A stretch of 64,000 nt of DNA from assembly GCF_900109135.1 (NCBI RefSeq), contig NZ_FNYT01000001.1, positions 62,001 through 126,000 on the forward strand. Direction: 5' to 3'. The notes below the pieces were generated by a model that ran no database searches, was not told where the DNA came from, and was given only the letters and a program-made list of their open reading frames with translations. Positions 1-8,741 of this stretch are shown in pieces. Each line of letters opens with the position of its first letter. Positions within the stretch are counted from its first letter, which is position 1. The position numbers and the translations under genes were made by a program. The stretch comes from Trichococcus ilyis (GTDB lineage Bacteria; Bacillota; Bacilli; Lactobacillales; Aerococcaceae).

Positions 1-212
1 TAGAAATCAGCGAAGCCGTGGTGCTGGTCCGTCATATCGCTGTCTCGCCTTCTTTTCGGAAGGAAGGCATCGTCCACCGCTTGCTGGACGGTCTGCAGCA
101 GCAATATCCGGCGAGCGCAATCAACGGGACGTTGGAGACAGCGGCTTTCATCGCCAGATGGAACCAAAAGCAGCAAGCCCGAGCCGATGAGGAAACGAGT
201 GGATCAGTGTGA
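1..212 (+). CDS. ribT: RibT-like GNAT acetyltransferase, 3' end only
   Basis: Only the C-terminal part lies in the window; the reading frame is open from base 3, so the true start is upstream. The visible residues (HIAVSPSFRKEGIVHRLL, then a segment ending in FIARWNQ) look like the acetyl-CoA-binding half of a small GNAT N-acetyltransferase. The placement directly before scpA matches ribT, which sits between xerD or rib genes and scpA in many Firmicutes. The stop codon overlaps the GTG start of scpA by three bases, so the two are translationally coupled. The substrate of RibT is not firmly known. The family call rests on a short fragment plus gene order. Confidence 0.6.
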   Translation, partial: EISEAVVLVRHIAVSPSFRKEGIVHRLLDGLQQQYPASAINGTLETAAFIARWNQKQQARADEETSGSV

Positions 213-982
213 GCGAACAAAATGAACTCACCCTCATTTTGCCGGATTTTGAGGGTCCGTTGGATCTCCTCTTGCACCTGATCAAGGAGCTGAAAGTTGA
301 TATTTTCGATATACCGATTGCGGAAGTCACTTTCCAATACCTGCGTTATCTGGAGACCATGCAAGAGATGAAATTGGATGTTGCCGGCGATTACTTGCTG
401 ATGGCGGCGACCTTGCTGGAGATAAAAAGCCGCATGCTGCTGCCGAAACCAGAAGTGACGTTCGAAGAGGAGTTCTACGAAGAGGGCGAAGATCCACGGG
501 AAGAGTTGATCCAGCAACTTGTGGAATATAAACAGTTCCAGGAAGCGGCCAAGGCGTTGAAAACGATGGAACAAGAACGCGGATTGTATTTCACCAAGCC
601 GGCAACGGACTTGGAGGACCTTCAACAAGCCATCCCGCTTGCTCCAGGTGAGGTTTCTGCTGCGGATTTGATAGCGGCGCTTCAGAAGATGTACCAGAAA
701 CTGCAGAAGAAAAAACCGCTGCAGGCAAAAATGGAACAGGAACAGTATACGGTCGATCAGACAATGACCTGGATCCTGGAAAAGTTGGAGAACCTGCCGG
801 CTGATTCGGACTGCCGCTTGCCCTTCACGGATTTCTTTGAAGTGCAGACCAAATCGCAGATTGTGAATACTTTTTTGGCGATGCTGGAATTGGTCAAGGA
901 AAGGAAAATCAACTTTTCTCAAGAAGGAACATATGGGGACATTTTCCTAATACGCAATATGGGAGTTTTAATAAATGAATAA
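209..982 (+). CDS. scpA: Segregation and condensation protein A (kleisin)
   Basis: 257 residues, the usual kleisin length. ScpA bridges the SMC heads and, with ScpB, forms the SMC-ScpAB condensin that organises and segregates the nucleoid. The N-terminus carries the typical FEGPLDLLLHLIKE motif (about residues 14-27), which contacts the SMC neck. The middle is acidic and helical (EEEFYEEGED near residue 90), and the C-terminal winged-helix part ends near LVKERKINFSQE. The GTG start at 209 overlaps the ribT stop, and the 3' end overlaps scpB by eight bases. This tight coupling fits production of two subunits of one complex. Confidence 0.96.
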   Translation: MSEQNELTLILPDFEGPLDLLLHLIKELKVDIFDIPIAEVTFQYLRYLETMQEMKLDVAGDYLLMAATLLEIKSRMLLPKPEVTFEEEFYEEGEDPREELIQQLVEYKQFQEAAKALKTMEQERGLYFTKPATDLEDLQQAIPLAPGEVSAADLIAALQKMYQKLQKKKPLQAKMEQEQYTVDQTMTWILEKLENLPADSDCRLPFTDFFEVQTKSQIVNTFLAMLELVKERKINFSQEGTYGDIFLIRNMGVLINE

Positions 983-1595
983 AAAAGGGGCACTGGAAAG
1001 CCTGCTGTTTGTTGCCGGGGATGATGGCCTGAGCATGGATGAAATCACTTCCTTGTTGGAAGTCACCACATTGGAAGCGCAGAATTTGCTTGCCGAAATG
1101 CGGGCGAGCCACAATGAAAATAGCCAGTCCGGTTTGACGCTGATCGAAACCCGCAAAAGATTCCAACTGGCCACCAAAAAGGATTACGCCGAACTCGTCA
1201 AAATGTATGCTGTTTCGCCGTTCGCGACCCATCTGTCTCAAGCTGCCTTGGAGACGCTGGCGATCATCGCGTATAAGCAGCCATTGACGCGGATGGAAAT
1301 TGATCAGATCCGCGGCGTGCAGTCCGCAGGCCTGGTCCAAAGGCTGCTGCTGAGGGGCTTGATCAAGGAAATCGGCCGTTCTGAAACGCCGGGAAGACCG
1401 ATCATCTACGGCACAACGGATTATTTCATGAATTATTTCGGCTTGACCACGATAGATGATCTGCCGAATGTTGATGAATTGTTCCAGATGCAGGATAATG
1501 AGTCTTTCGATCTTTTTGATTTCCCATCGGATGACGAAACGGACGGGCAACTTGCTTTTTTCAAGGACGATTTGATCCTGCCGGAACAAGAATGA
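975..1595 (+). CDS. scpB: Segregation and condensation protein B
   Basis: 206 residues. ScpB is the dimeric tandem winged-helix partner of ScpA in bacterial condensin. Recognisable stretches are LESLLFVAGDDGLSMDEI at the start, ALETLAIIAYKQPLTRMEID near residues 90-110, and the second winged-helix core (IRGVQSAGLVQRLLLRGLI). The tail after residue 160 is acidic and probably disordered. The ATG lies inside the 3' end of scpA, with a ribosome binding site within that gene. Known family role and gene order agree. Confidence 0.96.
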   Translation: MNKKGALESLLFVAGDDGLSMDEITSLLEVTTLEAQNLLAEMRASHNENSQSGLTLIETRKRFQLATKKDYAELVKMYAVSPFATHLSQAALETLAIIAYKQPLTRMEIDQIRGVQSAGLVQRLLLRGLIKEIGRSETPGRPIIYGTTDYFMNYFGLTTIDDLPNVDELFQMQDNESFDLFDFPSDDETDGQLAFFKDDLILPEQE

Positions 1596-1629
1596 ATCAC
1601 AAAAACAAATAAGAATAATAGGTGAATAA

Positions 1630-2367
1630 ATGGAAAGATTACAGAAAGTTATTGCTCATGCCGGAGTTGCGTCACGCCGGAAAGCCGAAGAACTGATTGC
1701 TGCAGGAGCAGTCAGCGTAAACGGAAAGATTGTGACGGAATTGGGCGTCAAAGTTTCAAAAAACGACAGAGTGGAAGTGAATGGTTTGCCGATTTATCGG
1801 GAACAGCCCGTCTACTACTTGTTCTACAAACCAAAAAACACCCTCTCCGCGGTGAAGGATGACAAGGATCGGACGGTCGTCACTGACTTCTTCAACGTGA
1901 AGGAACGGATCTATCCGATCGGCAGGTTGGACTACGATACGACTGGACTGCTGCTGCTGACGAATGACGGCGAGTTTGCGAATCTGTTGACGCACCCCAA
2001 GTACCATATCGATAAAACATATGTCGCCAAAGTCGGTTCCATCCCCACCCGTTCCGATCTCAATAAATTGGAGAACGGCATCGTGATCGATGGCAAAAAA
2101 ACTTCCAAGGCAAGGGCTAAGCTGATTTCTGCCAATTCTCAGAAAAATACAGCCATCATCGAATTGACCATCCATGAAGGCTGGAACCATCAAGTGAAGA
2201 AGATGTTCGAGAAAATCAATTGCCCCGTCGAAAAGCTGAAAAGGGAAGCATTCGGGTTCCTCACGCTGGGTGATCTGAAGCCAGGGCAATACCGGGAATT
2301 AAAAGCGTTTGAGATCGAGAAATTGAAAAACATGGCTCTTTCGAACGAGAAGGCATCAAAAAGGTAG
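1630..2367 (+). CDS. rluB: 23S rRNA pseudouridine synthase RluB
   Basis: 245 residues. RluB-type enzymes isomerise a uridine of 23S rRNA helix 89-90 to pseudouridine. An S4 RNA-binding domain occupies about residues 1-60 (RLQKVIAHAGVASRRKAEELI). The RsuA/RluB catalytic domain follows, with the GRLDYDTTGLLLLTNDGE motif near residues 97-115 that holds the catalytic aspartate (in RLDYDT). It follows scpB by 34 bases, the order scpA-scpB-rluB-resDE being known from Bacillus. The Lys-rich C-terminus (KASKR) is ordinary for the family. RsuA-like specificity cannot be fully excluded. Confidence 0.93.
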   Translation: MERLQKVIAHAGVASRRKAEELIAAGAVSVNGKIVTELGVKVSKNDRVEVNGLPIYREQPVYYLFYKPKNTLSAVKDDKDRTVVTDFFNVKERIYPIGRLDYDTTGLLLLTNDGEFANLLTHPKYHIDKTYVAKVGSIPTRSDLNKLENGIVIDGKKTSKARAKLISANSQKNTAIIELTIHEGWNHQVKKMFEKINCPVEKLKREAFGFLTLGDLKPGQYRELKAFEIEKLKNMALSNEKASKR

Positions 2368-2398
2368 TATTTGTATCGAATCAGAGAGGATGATCACA

Positions 2399-3121
2399 AT
2401 GACAAATTCCGGCGGGAAAATATTGATTGTGGATGACGAAGAACGCATCCGGAGATTGCTGAAACTCTACCTGGAAAAGGATGGCTATGAAACGGCAGAG
2501 GCGGAAGACGGCACAACCGCGGTGGAAATGATCCTGAATAACCATTATGATTTGGTGCTGCTGGATATTATGCTTCCCGGCATGACCGGCATTGAAGTAG
2601 CTAAAATTGTCCGCAAAGAGAAGGAAATACCGATCATGATGATCACTGCCAGGGGCGAAGAAAATAATCGTGTAGAGGGATTCCTATCGGGGGCAGACGA
2701 CTATATTGTGAAGCCTTTCAGCCCGAGGGAAGTCATGCTGCGGGTCGCGGCCATTCTGAAGCGGACGAAACCTTCAGAAACCGAATCCAGCACGATCGAA
2801 TACCCGATGTTGAAAATCTTTCCGGATGCCAGAAAAGTGTTGGTGGATGATGTGGCCATCAACTTGACGCCAAAAGAATTTGAGTTGCTTCTTTATCTTT
2901 CGAAATCCCCGGAAAAAATATTCACCAGGGAAGTTCTGCTGAAAGAAGTATGGAAGTATGAATTTTTTGGCGATCTGCGCACGGTGGACACCCATGTCAA
3001 GCGATTGCGGGAAAAATTATTGAAGCAATCAAAACCCGTTTCAAAAATGATAGTGACCGTTTGGGGGATGGGATACAAATTCTCTCCGACGGATGGCCAG
3101 GCGGCAGACGATAGACAATGA
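2399..3121 (+). CDS. resD: OmpR-family response regulator, ResD/SrrA-like
   Basis: 240 residues from the ATG at 2399, chosen because AGAGAGG at 2383-2389 sits eight bases before it; an ATG at 2390 overlaps that site. The receiver domain has the acidic pair DD at residues 12-13, the phospho-acceptor D56 in DLVLLDIMLPG, and the conserved lysine in YIVKPF. A winged-helix DNA-binding domain fills residues about 135-230 (LTPKEFELLLYL, TVDTHVKRLREKL, VWGMGYKF). The gene overlaps the kinase by four bases. Position after rluB matches resD of Bacillus, where ResDE responds to oxygen limitation and redox state. The ligand in this organism is unknown, and WalR/PhoP-like identity is a weaker alternative. 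Confidence 0.85.
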   Translation: MTNSGGKILIVDDEERIRRLLKLYLEKDGYETAEAEDGTTAVEMILNNHYDLVLLDIMLPGMTGIEVAKIVRKEKEIPIMMITARGEENNRVEGFLSGADDYIVKPFSPREVMLRVAAILKRTKPSETESSTIEYPMLKIFPDARKVLVDDVAINLTPKEFELLLYLSKSPEKIFTREVLLKEVWKYEFFGDLRTVDTHVKRLREKLLKQSKPVSKMIVTVWGMGYKFSPTDGQAADDRQ

Positions 3122-4917
3122 AAAGGAAGAGCATATTCCTCAAATCATGGATCCTGTTGACATTTTTGACGGTTGCCATCATGGCTTTGATGTACATCGG
3201 CCATGCCATAATCAGCGTGAACTCGATAGAAGACACCTACACCAAGCTTCTGCAGGACAATATCGTCGAATTCAAGGAAAAGGTTGTCTCGGATCCGGAA
3301 GCGTATCTCACGCGAGAGGCCGCGGATCAGACGATGGCCCCGGAACTGTCCTATTATATCCAGATTGGGGAAGAGAGCCGATTTGTTGTGCAAAACCCTG
3401 AATTGGAAAGGCAATCGGGACTTCTTTTGGAGAACATCATGGCGAATGACCAGGTTTTGGATGCAATCGCCGGTGGAGAAGATGACTTCAGCCGGATCAC
3501 CATCGATGACGAGGATAACAATTCCTTGTTGCTGATGGTTTTCGTGCACCGCTTTGAGTTTCAAGGCAAACCAGGAATGCTCATCCTCAACTACGATCTG
3601 GATGAATTTCAGGCTTATAGCCTGAACGCAAAAAGCATCACCTTGTTGTTGCTGACCGTCTACCTTATGGGAACGATCATCTACTACCAATATCTCATCA
3701 GGAATGTGGCCGAGCCGCTTGAGGTCATGACGGATATAGCCTTCAAATATTCGCGCAATGATTTTTCCAAGAGGATTACCTTCGAATCCTACGATGAGAT
3801 TTCCGGGTTGGGTACCGCAATGAACAAGCTCGGGAAGACCCTGCAAGCCACAACACTGATGAACAGGGATGAACGGGAATTGCTGAACCATCTGTTCGAT
3901 TCCTTGCCGACAGGTATCCTTTATTTTGACCAGAACTTTCACTTGAAGTTGGTGAACGGACCCGGCCAAGAATTTTTGGATTTCTGGAAGAGGGTCGATA
4001 CAAATGCGGAAGGCCAGATGATTCCTCGCCAGTTCAAGGAAATGGTTCAGCAAGCCTTCCGAACGATAGCCGGCAATGAAGCGGACTTCAGCTGGGCACA
4101 ACGGCATTATAATGTGAAAGTGACTCCGGTTGTCCAAACCGAGCTGCAAAAGACAGCCGGTGTTCTGGTTGTGTTGCAGGATGTAACGAACGAACGGCAA
4201 TTGGATATCATCCGCGGGGATTTCATCACGAATGTGTCCCATGACCTGCGGACCCCGTTGCAGATGATCAAAGGATACAGCGAAGCGATCATCGACAATA
4301 TCGCTGAGAGCAATGACGAAAAAATCGAAATGGCCCAGATCATCTTGGATGAGACGACCGAAATGAACAAGATGGTGAACAACTTGCTGGATTTGTCGCG
4401 TATGCAGGCAGGTTATGCTGAACTGAACAGGCAGCCGATCGATCTCGCGGCATTCTTTACGCATTTGTCGGGCAGATTCGAAAACAGCTTCAAAGAGGCT
4501 GCCATCCAATTCTCCTACGAACTGACCGACGGTATCCAAACCTATCCTTTCGACGAAGAAAAGATGAATCAGGTTTTTTACAACCTGATTGATAATGCAG
4601 TCCGTTATTCCGCGGAGATCGGCACGCGCCACCAGAAGTTCATCGACATAACCGTCCGCTTGGATGATATGTTGGATAAGGTGGTCTTTGAGATCAGCGA
4701 TAACGGAATCGGCATCCAGGCGGATAGCTTGCCGTTCATATTCGAACGTTTCTACAAAAACGACAAATCGCGGACCTATTCGAAACAAAAAGGAACCGGC
4801 ATTGGCCTTTCGATCGTGAAGACCGTTGTCGAAGCGCACGATGGAGAAATCGAGGTCCACAGTGAACCGGGAGTGGGGACGACTTTCTTGATTCGATTCC
4901 CTTTCCGGACGGCCTGA
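3118..4917 (+). CDS. resE: Sensor histidine kinase, ResE/SrrB-like
   Basis: 599 residues. The architecture is a transmembrane helix near residues 12-34, an extracytoplasmic sensor of about 140 residues, a second membrane helix near 175-196, HAMP to about 250, a PAS-like domain (about 258-360), HisKA with phospho-acceptor His375 in SHDLRTP, and an HATPase domain with N box (NLIDNAVRYS), DNGIGI and GTGIGLSIVK. It overlaps the regulator gene by four bases (ATGA). In Bacillus and Staphylococcus the equivalent kinase controls respiratory and fermentative genes. Here no resABC cytochrome c assembly genes precede the pair, so the regulon is probably different. Confidence 0.88.
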   Translation: MKRKSIFLKSWILLTFLTVAIMALMYIGHAIISVNSIEDTYTKLLQDNIVEFKEKVVSDPEAYLTREAADQTMAPELSYYIQIGEESRFVVQNPELERQSGLLLENIMANDQVLDAIAGGEDDFSRITIDDEDNNSLLLMVFVHRFEFQGKPGMLILNYDLDEFQAYSLNAKSITLLLLTVYLMGTIIYYQYLIRNVAEPLEVMTDIAFKYSRNDFSKRITFESYDEISGLGTAMNKLGKTLQATTLMNRDERELLNHLFDSLPTGILYFDQNFHLKLVNGPGQEFLDFWKRVDTNAEGQMIPRQFKEMVQQAFRTIAGNEADFSWAQRHYNVKVTPVVQTELQKTAGVLVVLQDVTNERQLDIIRGDFITNVSHDLRTPLQMIKGYSEAIIDNIAESNDEKIEMAQIILDETTEMNKMVNNLLDLSRMQAGYAELNRQPIDLAAFFTHLSGRFENSFKEAAIQFSYELTDGIQTYPFDEEKMNQVFYNLIDNAVRYSAEIGTRHQKFIDITVRLDDMLDKVVFEISDNGIGIQADSLPFIFERFYKNDKSRTYSKQKGTGIGLSIVKTVVEAHDGEIEVHSEPGVGTTFLIRFPFRTA

Positions 4918-4971
4918 AAAGCGTCCGCGGAATACTCCTGAAACAATTATCTCGAAACCGTAATAATTTGC

Positions 4972-5000
4972 TTGACATCCGGGCGTGCATCGCTTATAGT
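4972..5000 (+). promoter_or_regulatory. Sigma-A promoter of ribU leader
   Basis: TTGACA (4972-4977), 17-base spacer, TATAGT (4995-5000). Transcription would start near 5007, about 22 bases before the FMN riboswitch aptamer. Confidence 0.85.
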
Positions 5001-5028
5001 TTGTATATAACAAATATAAATAAGATTC

Positions 5029-5148
5029 GTCTTCAGGGCAGGGTGAAATTCCCGACCGGTGGTGATAGTCCACGACCTCGCAATGTTTCGTTGCGGGCTG
5101 AACTGGTGTAATTCCAGTACCGACAGTACAGTCTGGATGGAAGAAGAT
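5029..5148 (+). promoter_or_regulatory. FMN riboswitch (RFN element)
   Basis: The conserved FMN aptamer blocks are all visible: AGGGCAGGGTGAAATTCCC, GACCGGTGGTGATAGTCCACGA, a variable P4-type hairpin (CCTCGCAA/TTGCGGG), then GCTGAACTGGTG, TTCCAGTACCGACAGT and TCTGGATGGAAGA. P1 pairs 5029-5034 with 5143-5148. It lies between the promoter at 4972 and ribU. With the terminator hairpin just downstream it should switch transcription off when FMN is plentiful, limiting riboflavin import. Confidence 0.96.
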
Positions 5149-5175
5149 GGGGTTTCTTTGGATTGCAATTTCAAA

Positions 5176-5227
5176 GGCTCTATTTTTACGTGTCCATTAG
5201 AGGATGATAAAAATAGGGTCTTTTTTT
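5176..5227 (+). terminator. Riboswitch-controlled terminator before ribU
   Basis: A 13-pair stem (5176-5188 with 5208-5220, two G-U pairs) with a 19-base loop is followed by seven T at 5221-5227. It is placed between the FMN aptamer and the ribU ribosome binding site, so it is the likely expression platform of the riboswitch. Confidence 0.88.
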
Positions 5228-5277
5228 GATTTGAAGGAACCCATCTCTGAGACAGTCGACAGGGAGGATTCATTAAC

Positions 5278-5847
5278 ATGCAACAAAACAAAACAAAACG
5301 ATTGGTAGGCATTTCACTGTTCGGAGCCTTGGCCTTTGTGCTGATGTTCATCGCTTTCCCGGTTATCCCGGCATTTTCGTATCTGAAGATCGACTTCAGC
5401 GATTTACCGATTTTGCTTTCATTATTCCTTTACGGGCCAGCCGGCGGAATCATCTCAGCTGTCATCCGCTCCGTGTTGCACTACGTTCAAACAGGCGGAG
5501 ACATGGGATATCCGATCGGGGACTTCGCGAGTCTGCTGGCGACGCTCTCTTACACATTGCCGGTCTATTATCTGTTGAAAAAAGCAAAAACAAAGACTGC
5601 TGTCATGCTGGCACTGCTGACTGGTACTTTGGTGTTGACGGTTGTCTTGTCGGTAGCCAACTGGTTCATCATCACGCCGTTGTACATGTACCTGTTGAAC
5701 TTTGAAATGGGCCCGATCAAAGAACTGGTTTTGGCTGGCGTATTGCCTTTCAACATCATCAAAGGACTTGTCGTCAGCGCGGTTATCCTCTTGGTGATGC
5801 CGAAATTGAAACCATGGCTGGCACACAATAAAGTCCCGTTTGCATAA
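5278..5847 (+). CDS. ribU: Riboflavin ECF transporter substrate-binding subunit RibU
   Basis: 189 residues with about six hydrophobic segments. RibU is the membrane S-component that binds riboflavin and associates with the shared EcfA-EcfA'-EcfT energising module, which is not in this window. Family features are FGALAFVLMFIAFPVIP at the start and FSDLPILLSLFLYGPAGG near residues 40-60. The latter includes the L-D-P-L-type loop typical of S-components. The FMN riboswitch directly upstream confirms the substrate better than the protein alone would. AGGGAGGA at 5260-5267 precedes the ATG by ten bases. Confidence 0.94.
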   Translation: MQQNKTKRLVGISLFGALAFVLMFIAFPVIPAFSYLKIDFSDLPILLSLFLYGPAGGIISAVIRSVLHYVQTGGDMGYPIGDFASLLATLSYTLPVYYLLKKAKTKTAVMLALLTGTLVLTVVLSVANWFIITPLYMYLLNFEMGPIKELVLAGVLPFNIIKGLVVSAVILLVMPKLKPWLAHNKVPFA

Positions 5848-5883
5848 TCGAAAGCGGCAGGAAAGAATGGGTCGGCTTGACGA

Positions 5884-5929
5884 AAAAGGCCGCACCGGAA
5901 TCATCATTGATTCGGGTGCGGCCTTTTTC
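5884..5929. terminator. Bidirectional terminator between ribU and fer
   Basis: AAAAAGGCCGCACC at the left pairs with GGTGCGGCCTTTTT at the right around a 17-base loop. The A and T runs on both flanks let it serve ribU on the plus strand and the ferredoxin gene on the minus strand. Confidence 0.9.
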
Positions 5930-5961
5930 GGTTCCATTGCTTGCGGGCAACAGTGCCTCCG

Positions 5962-6198
5962 TCATTGCTCTGCAGGAGGGAATGGCCGATCGGAACGCAG
6001 GATGGCACCAGTGGGGCATTTGCGGTAGGCATCGAGAAACGTGTCAAAACGTTCGGCAGGTACCGGCAGGGTTCCTGCATTATTGTCCATTTTAGTTAAG
6101 GCCAAGCCATCGGACGTGTAATCGAAAAGATCCGGTGCAATAATTTGGCAAAGTCCGCAAGCGATGCAGCTATCCTGATTTACTTTGGTATAATACAT
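5962..6198 (-). CDS. fer: Single-cluster [4Fe-4S] ferredoxin
   Basis: 78 residues. CIACGLC at residues 12-18 gives three cysteine ligands, and a fourth cysteine in KCPTGAI near residue 61 completes one [4Fe-4S] site. The rest of the protein is acidic, as in Bacillus Fer (about 82 residues). It is a low-potential electron carrier; its partner enzyme is not shown by context. It is divergent from ypbB with 40 bases between the starts, exactly the fer/ypbB/recS arrangement of B. subtilis. Confidence 0.92.
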   Translation of the reverse strand: MYYTKVNQDSCIACGLCQIIAPDLFDYTSDGLALTKMDNNAGTLPVPAERFDTFLDAYRKCPTGAILRSDRPFPPAEQ

Positions 6199-6238
6199 GA
6201 TGAAAGTACCTTCTTTACAAAAATTTGGTGGTGAATAA

Positions 6239-7309
6239 ATGAAAGATCTGACCTATACAGAGTATCTTTTTTTGGATTGCATTTCAACCGAACGCCCCGT
6301 CAAGGAAGCGACTCTTTATTATGTCCTGATCGGGAAGCGGACCGTGTCGACCATGCTGCAGTGCCGGCAATACAATCTTGAGGCCTACTTCAGTGTGATG
6401 CCGGGCATGAAGCCGGAGGTATTGAAGAAAGGGTTGGAGCGCTTGCGCTCGCAGGGATTGATCGCCGGCGATGCTGGTGAAGGCTATCTGCTTACAGAAG
6501 CCGGACGCGGGGAAAAGGCCGTTTTTTTTGGTGAGCACGCGCACTTTGCATTACCATATCAAATGAAGTTTGCGCTTGTTCAAGGCATTTTGCGACGCCG
6601 GCTGCTGTTCCTTGTCCAAGTCCTATCGGAAATGCTGCACAAAAATAAACAATACGATCCCATCGAAAGGGAAACGAAAGAGCAAAATTGGATAAAACGC
6701 TTATTGGCGCAGCAGCCTGAGGATAAGTCGGCCTTCGCGAAAAGGTACGGCGAGGAATGGTATCTGTACTTGTCGCGGTTGCCAGGAAGAGAGGCAGGGC
6801 TGTTTGCGCTTCAATTTGAAGGAAACCGACAACTAAGGAGAACAACCGGCCAAATGGCGGCGCTCTTCTCGCTGGATGAGGCGGAAGTGCGGATACTGCT
6901 GCACCAAAACTGGCTGAGATTGTATGCTGCACTGGAGGCGGAACCGGAAAATTTTCCTGCACTTGGGAGGGTCATGCAACTGACGCTTGCCGAAAACGGC
7001 TTGGCTTCTGCAAGCGCAGAAACGACGATGCGGTACTTCCTGCAGGGTTACGGCATCGAGGAGATCATTTCGATGCGGGGGTTGAAACAGAGCACAATCC
7101 AGGATCATCTTGCCGAGAGCGCGCTCATTTATGCGCATTTTCCTGAGGAGAGATTTTTGGATGCGGAAAAATTGCGTTATCTCCACCAGCTGGAGGAAAG
7201 GCTGGAACGGGTCGATTACCGGGAAATCCAGAGAGCATTCCCGGCTATCAACTTTTTCGAGTCGCGCTTGATCCAAATCAGAAGCGAGGTGAAAGCCAAA
7301 AATGGATGA
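6239..7309 (+). CDS. YpbB-like helix-turn-helix protein
   Basis: 356 residues. There is no enzymatic motif. The N-terminus (TEYLFLDCI) and the C-terminal region containing GIEEIISMRGLKQSTIQDHL (about residues 265-285) resemble YpbB. The latter segment looks like the helix-turn-helix found at the end of RecQ-type helicases. The stop overlaps the start of the RecQ-like gene by eight bases. The two are neighbours in many Firmicutes, so YpbB may supply the DNA-binding part that the short RecQ protein lacks; this is inference. Confidence 0.8.
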   Translation: MKDLTYTEYLFLDCISTERPVKEATLYYVLIGKRTVSTMLQCRQYNLEAYFSVMPGMKPEVLKKGLERLRSQGLIAGDAGEGYLLTEAGRGEKAVFFGEHAHFALPYQMKFALVQGILRRRLLFLVQVLSEMLHKNKQYDPIERETKEQNWIKRLLAQQPEDKSAFAKRYGEEWYLYLSRLPGREAGLFALQFEGNRQLRRTTGQMAALFSLDEAEVRILLHQNWLRLYAALEAEPENFPALGRVMQLTLAENGLASASAETTMRYFLQGYGIEEIISMRGLKQSTIQDHLAESALIYAHFPEERFLDAEKLRYLHQLEERLERVDYREIQRAFPAINFFESRLIQIRSEVKAKNG

Positions 7310-8741
7310 AGCAAAATTGGTGGCGGCACTTCAGAAATACTTTGGCTACACTGCTTTCAAAGCCGGCCAACTGGAACCGATCCAGGCGTTGTTGGCGGGC
7401 AAAAATACACTAGCCACTTTGCCTACAGGGACAGGGAAATCCTTGATATATCAGTTGAGCGGTTATCTTTCCCAAGGGATCGTCGTGATCGTTTCGCCCC
7501 TGCTCTCTTTGATGGAAGATCAAGTCGCACAGTTGAAATTTATGGGCGAAAAGCGGACGGCCTCATTGAACAGCCTGTTGTCGTTCGACGAAAGACAAAA
7601 GTTGTTGAACAAGTTGGATCGGATCAAATTTTTGTTTCTTTCACCTGAGATGCTCCAGAACCAAGCCGTCATGAACAAGCTCAAGCAAATCCCGTTGGCT
7701 TTGTTTGTGGTGGATGAAGCGCACTGCATTTCGCAGTGGGGGTTGGATTTCCGCGCGGACTACCTTTTTCTGGGTGCGGCCAGAAAAGCGTTAGGCAAGC
7801 CATTGACATTGGCATTGACCGCCACGGCGACACCTGTTGTGATGAAGGACATCATCGGATCCCTTCAGATCGATGGGAATGATCTGAGTGTCTTTGAAGG
7901 CGGAGTCGACCGCGCCAACATCTATTACAAAGTTACCGCATTACTGCCGGAAGAGAAAGGCGAACACTTGCTGGAGCTTTTGGAAAGATTCCCATCACCG
8001 GGCATCATTTACTTTTCAAGTAAAGCGCAAGCTGATGCTGTAGCTCTCATAATCCGCCAAAAAACAAGTTTGCGCGCAGAAGCATATCATGCAGACCGTA
8101 CGAATGAAGACAGGATCACCATCCAGCATCAGTTCCTGCAGGATGAATTGGATGTCGTCTGCGCTACAAGCGCATTCGGAATGGGGATCAATAAGCCGAA
8201 CATCCGCTATGTGATCCATTATCATCTGCCGAATTCGCTTGAAGAATACGTACAGGAAATCGGGCGAGCGGGGCGGGATGGCCGGCAAAGCATGGCAGTC
8301 CTGTTGTATTCGGAAACGGATTTCAACTTCAAGCTGAAGATGTTGCAGAACGACTTCCCGAATGATCATGCGATTGAAAGTGCCATCAAAAACAAAGCCA
8401 TCAATCCCGATTACGGGACACCTACAGAACAGACGTTGCTGGAGCACATCCTCAGGCTGAAATTCACAAAAGAGGAAGCGAAACGATTCGTCGGGGCCCG
8501 CCATGAGCTGAAAAGCGATCTGCTGAAACGCATGAAGGGATTCGCCGAAACCAAGACTTGCCGACGTGAATACATCTCCGCCTATTTCGGGAAAAACACC
8601 CTTGCCAAGCCGACACACTGCTGCGACAATTGCGGAAACGGCGACCCTTTGACGGCAATGGCAGAGAGCGGCCGGAAGGCGGTTCCAAAGGCAATGATGA
8701 AAGAGTGGGAAAAAATCCTGTCCGACCTTTTTCTTTTATAA
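7302..8741 (+). CDS. recQ: RecQ-family ATP-dependent DNA helicase (RecS type)
   Basis: 479 residues, shorter than full RecQ. It unwinds DNA 3'-5' in recombination and fork repair. The sequence shows motif 0 (FGYTAFKAGQLEPIQ), Walker A LPTGTGKSLIYQL, DEAH in VVDEAHCISQWG, TATATP, and motif VI QEIGRAGRDG. A RecQ zinc-binding segment near the end has cysteines at CRREYIS and CCDNCGNG. There is no HRDC domain, which is the RecS-like form. It overlaps ypbB by eight bases and is probably translated with it. Confidence 0.93.
   Translation: MDEAKLVAALQKYFGYTAFKAGQLEPIQALLAGKNTLATLPTGTGKSLIYQLSGYLSQGIVVIVSPLLSLMEDQVAQLKFMGEKRTASLNSLLSFDERQKLLNKLDRIKFLFLSPEMLQNQAVMNKLKQIPLALFVVDEAHCISQWGLDFRADYLFLGAARKALGKPLTLALTATATPVVMKDIIGSLQIDGNDLSVFEGGVDRANIYYKVTALLPEEKGEHLLELLERFPSPGIIYFSSKAQADAVALIIRQKTSLRAEAYHADRTNEDRITIQHQFLQDELDVVCATSAFGMGINKPNIRYVIHYHLPNSLEEYVQEIGRAGRDGRQSMAVLLYSETDFNFKLKMLQNDFPNDHAIESAIKNKAINPDYGTPTEQTLLEHILRLKFTKEEAKRFVGARHELKSDLLKRMKGFAETKTCRREYISAYFGKNTLAKPTHCCDNCGNGDPLTAMAESGRKAVPKAMMKEWEKILSDLFLL

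Noticed and set aside
3145-5073. Long minus-strand open frame of 642 codons
   Set aside because: It is antisense to the clear histidine kinase gene, has no recognisable domain, and reads across the ribU promoter; the composition is a codon shadow.
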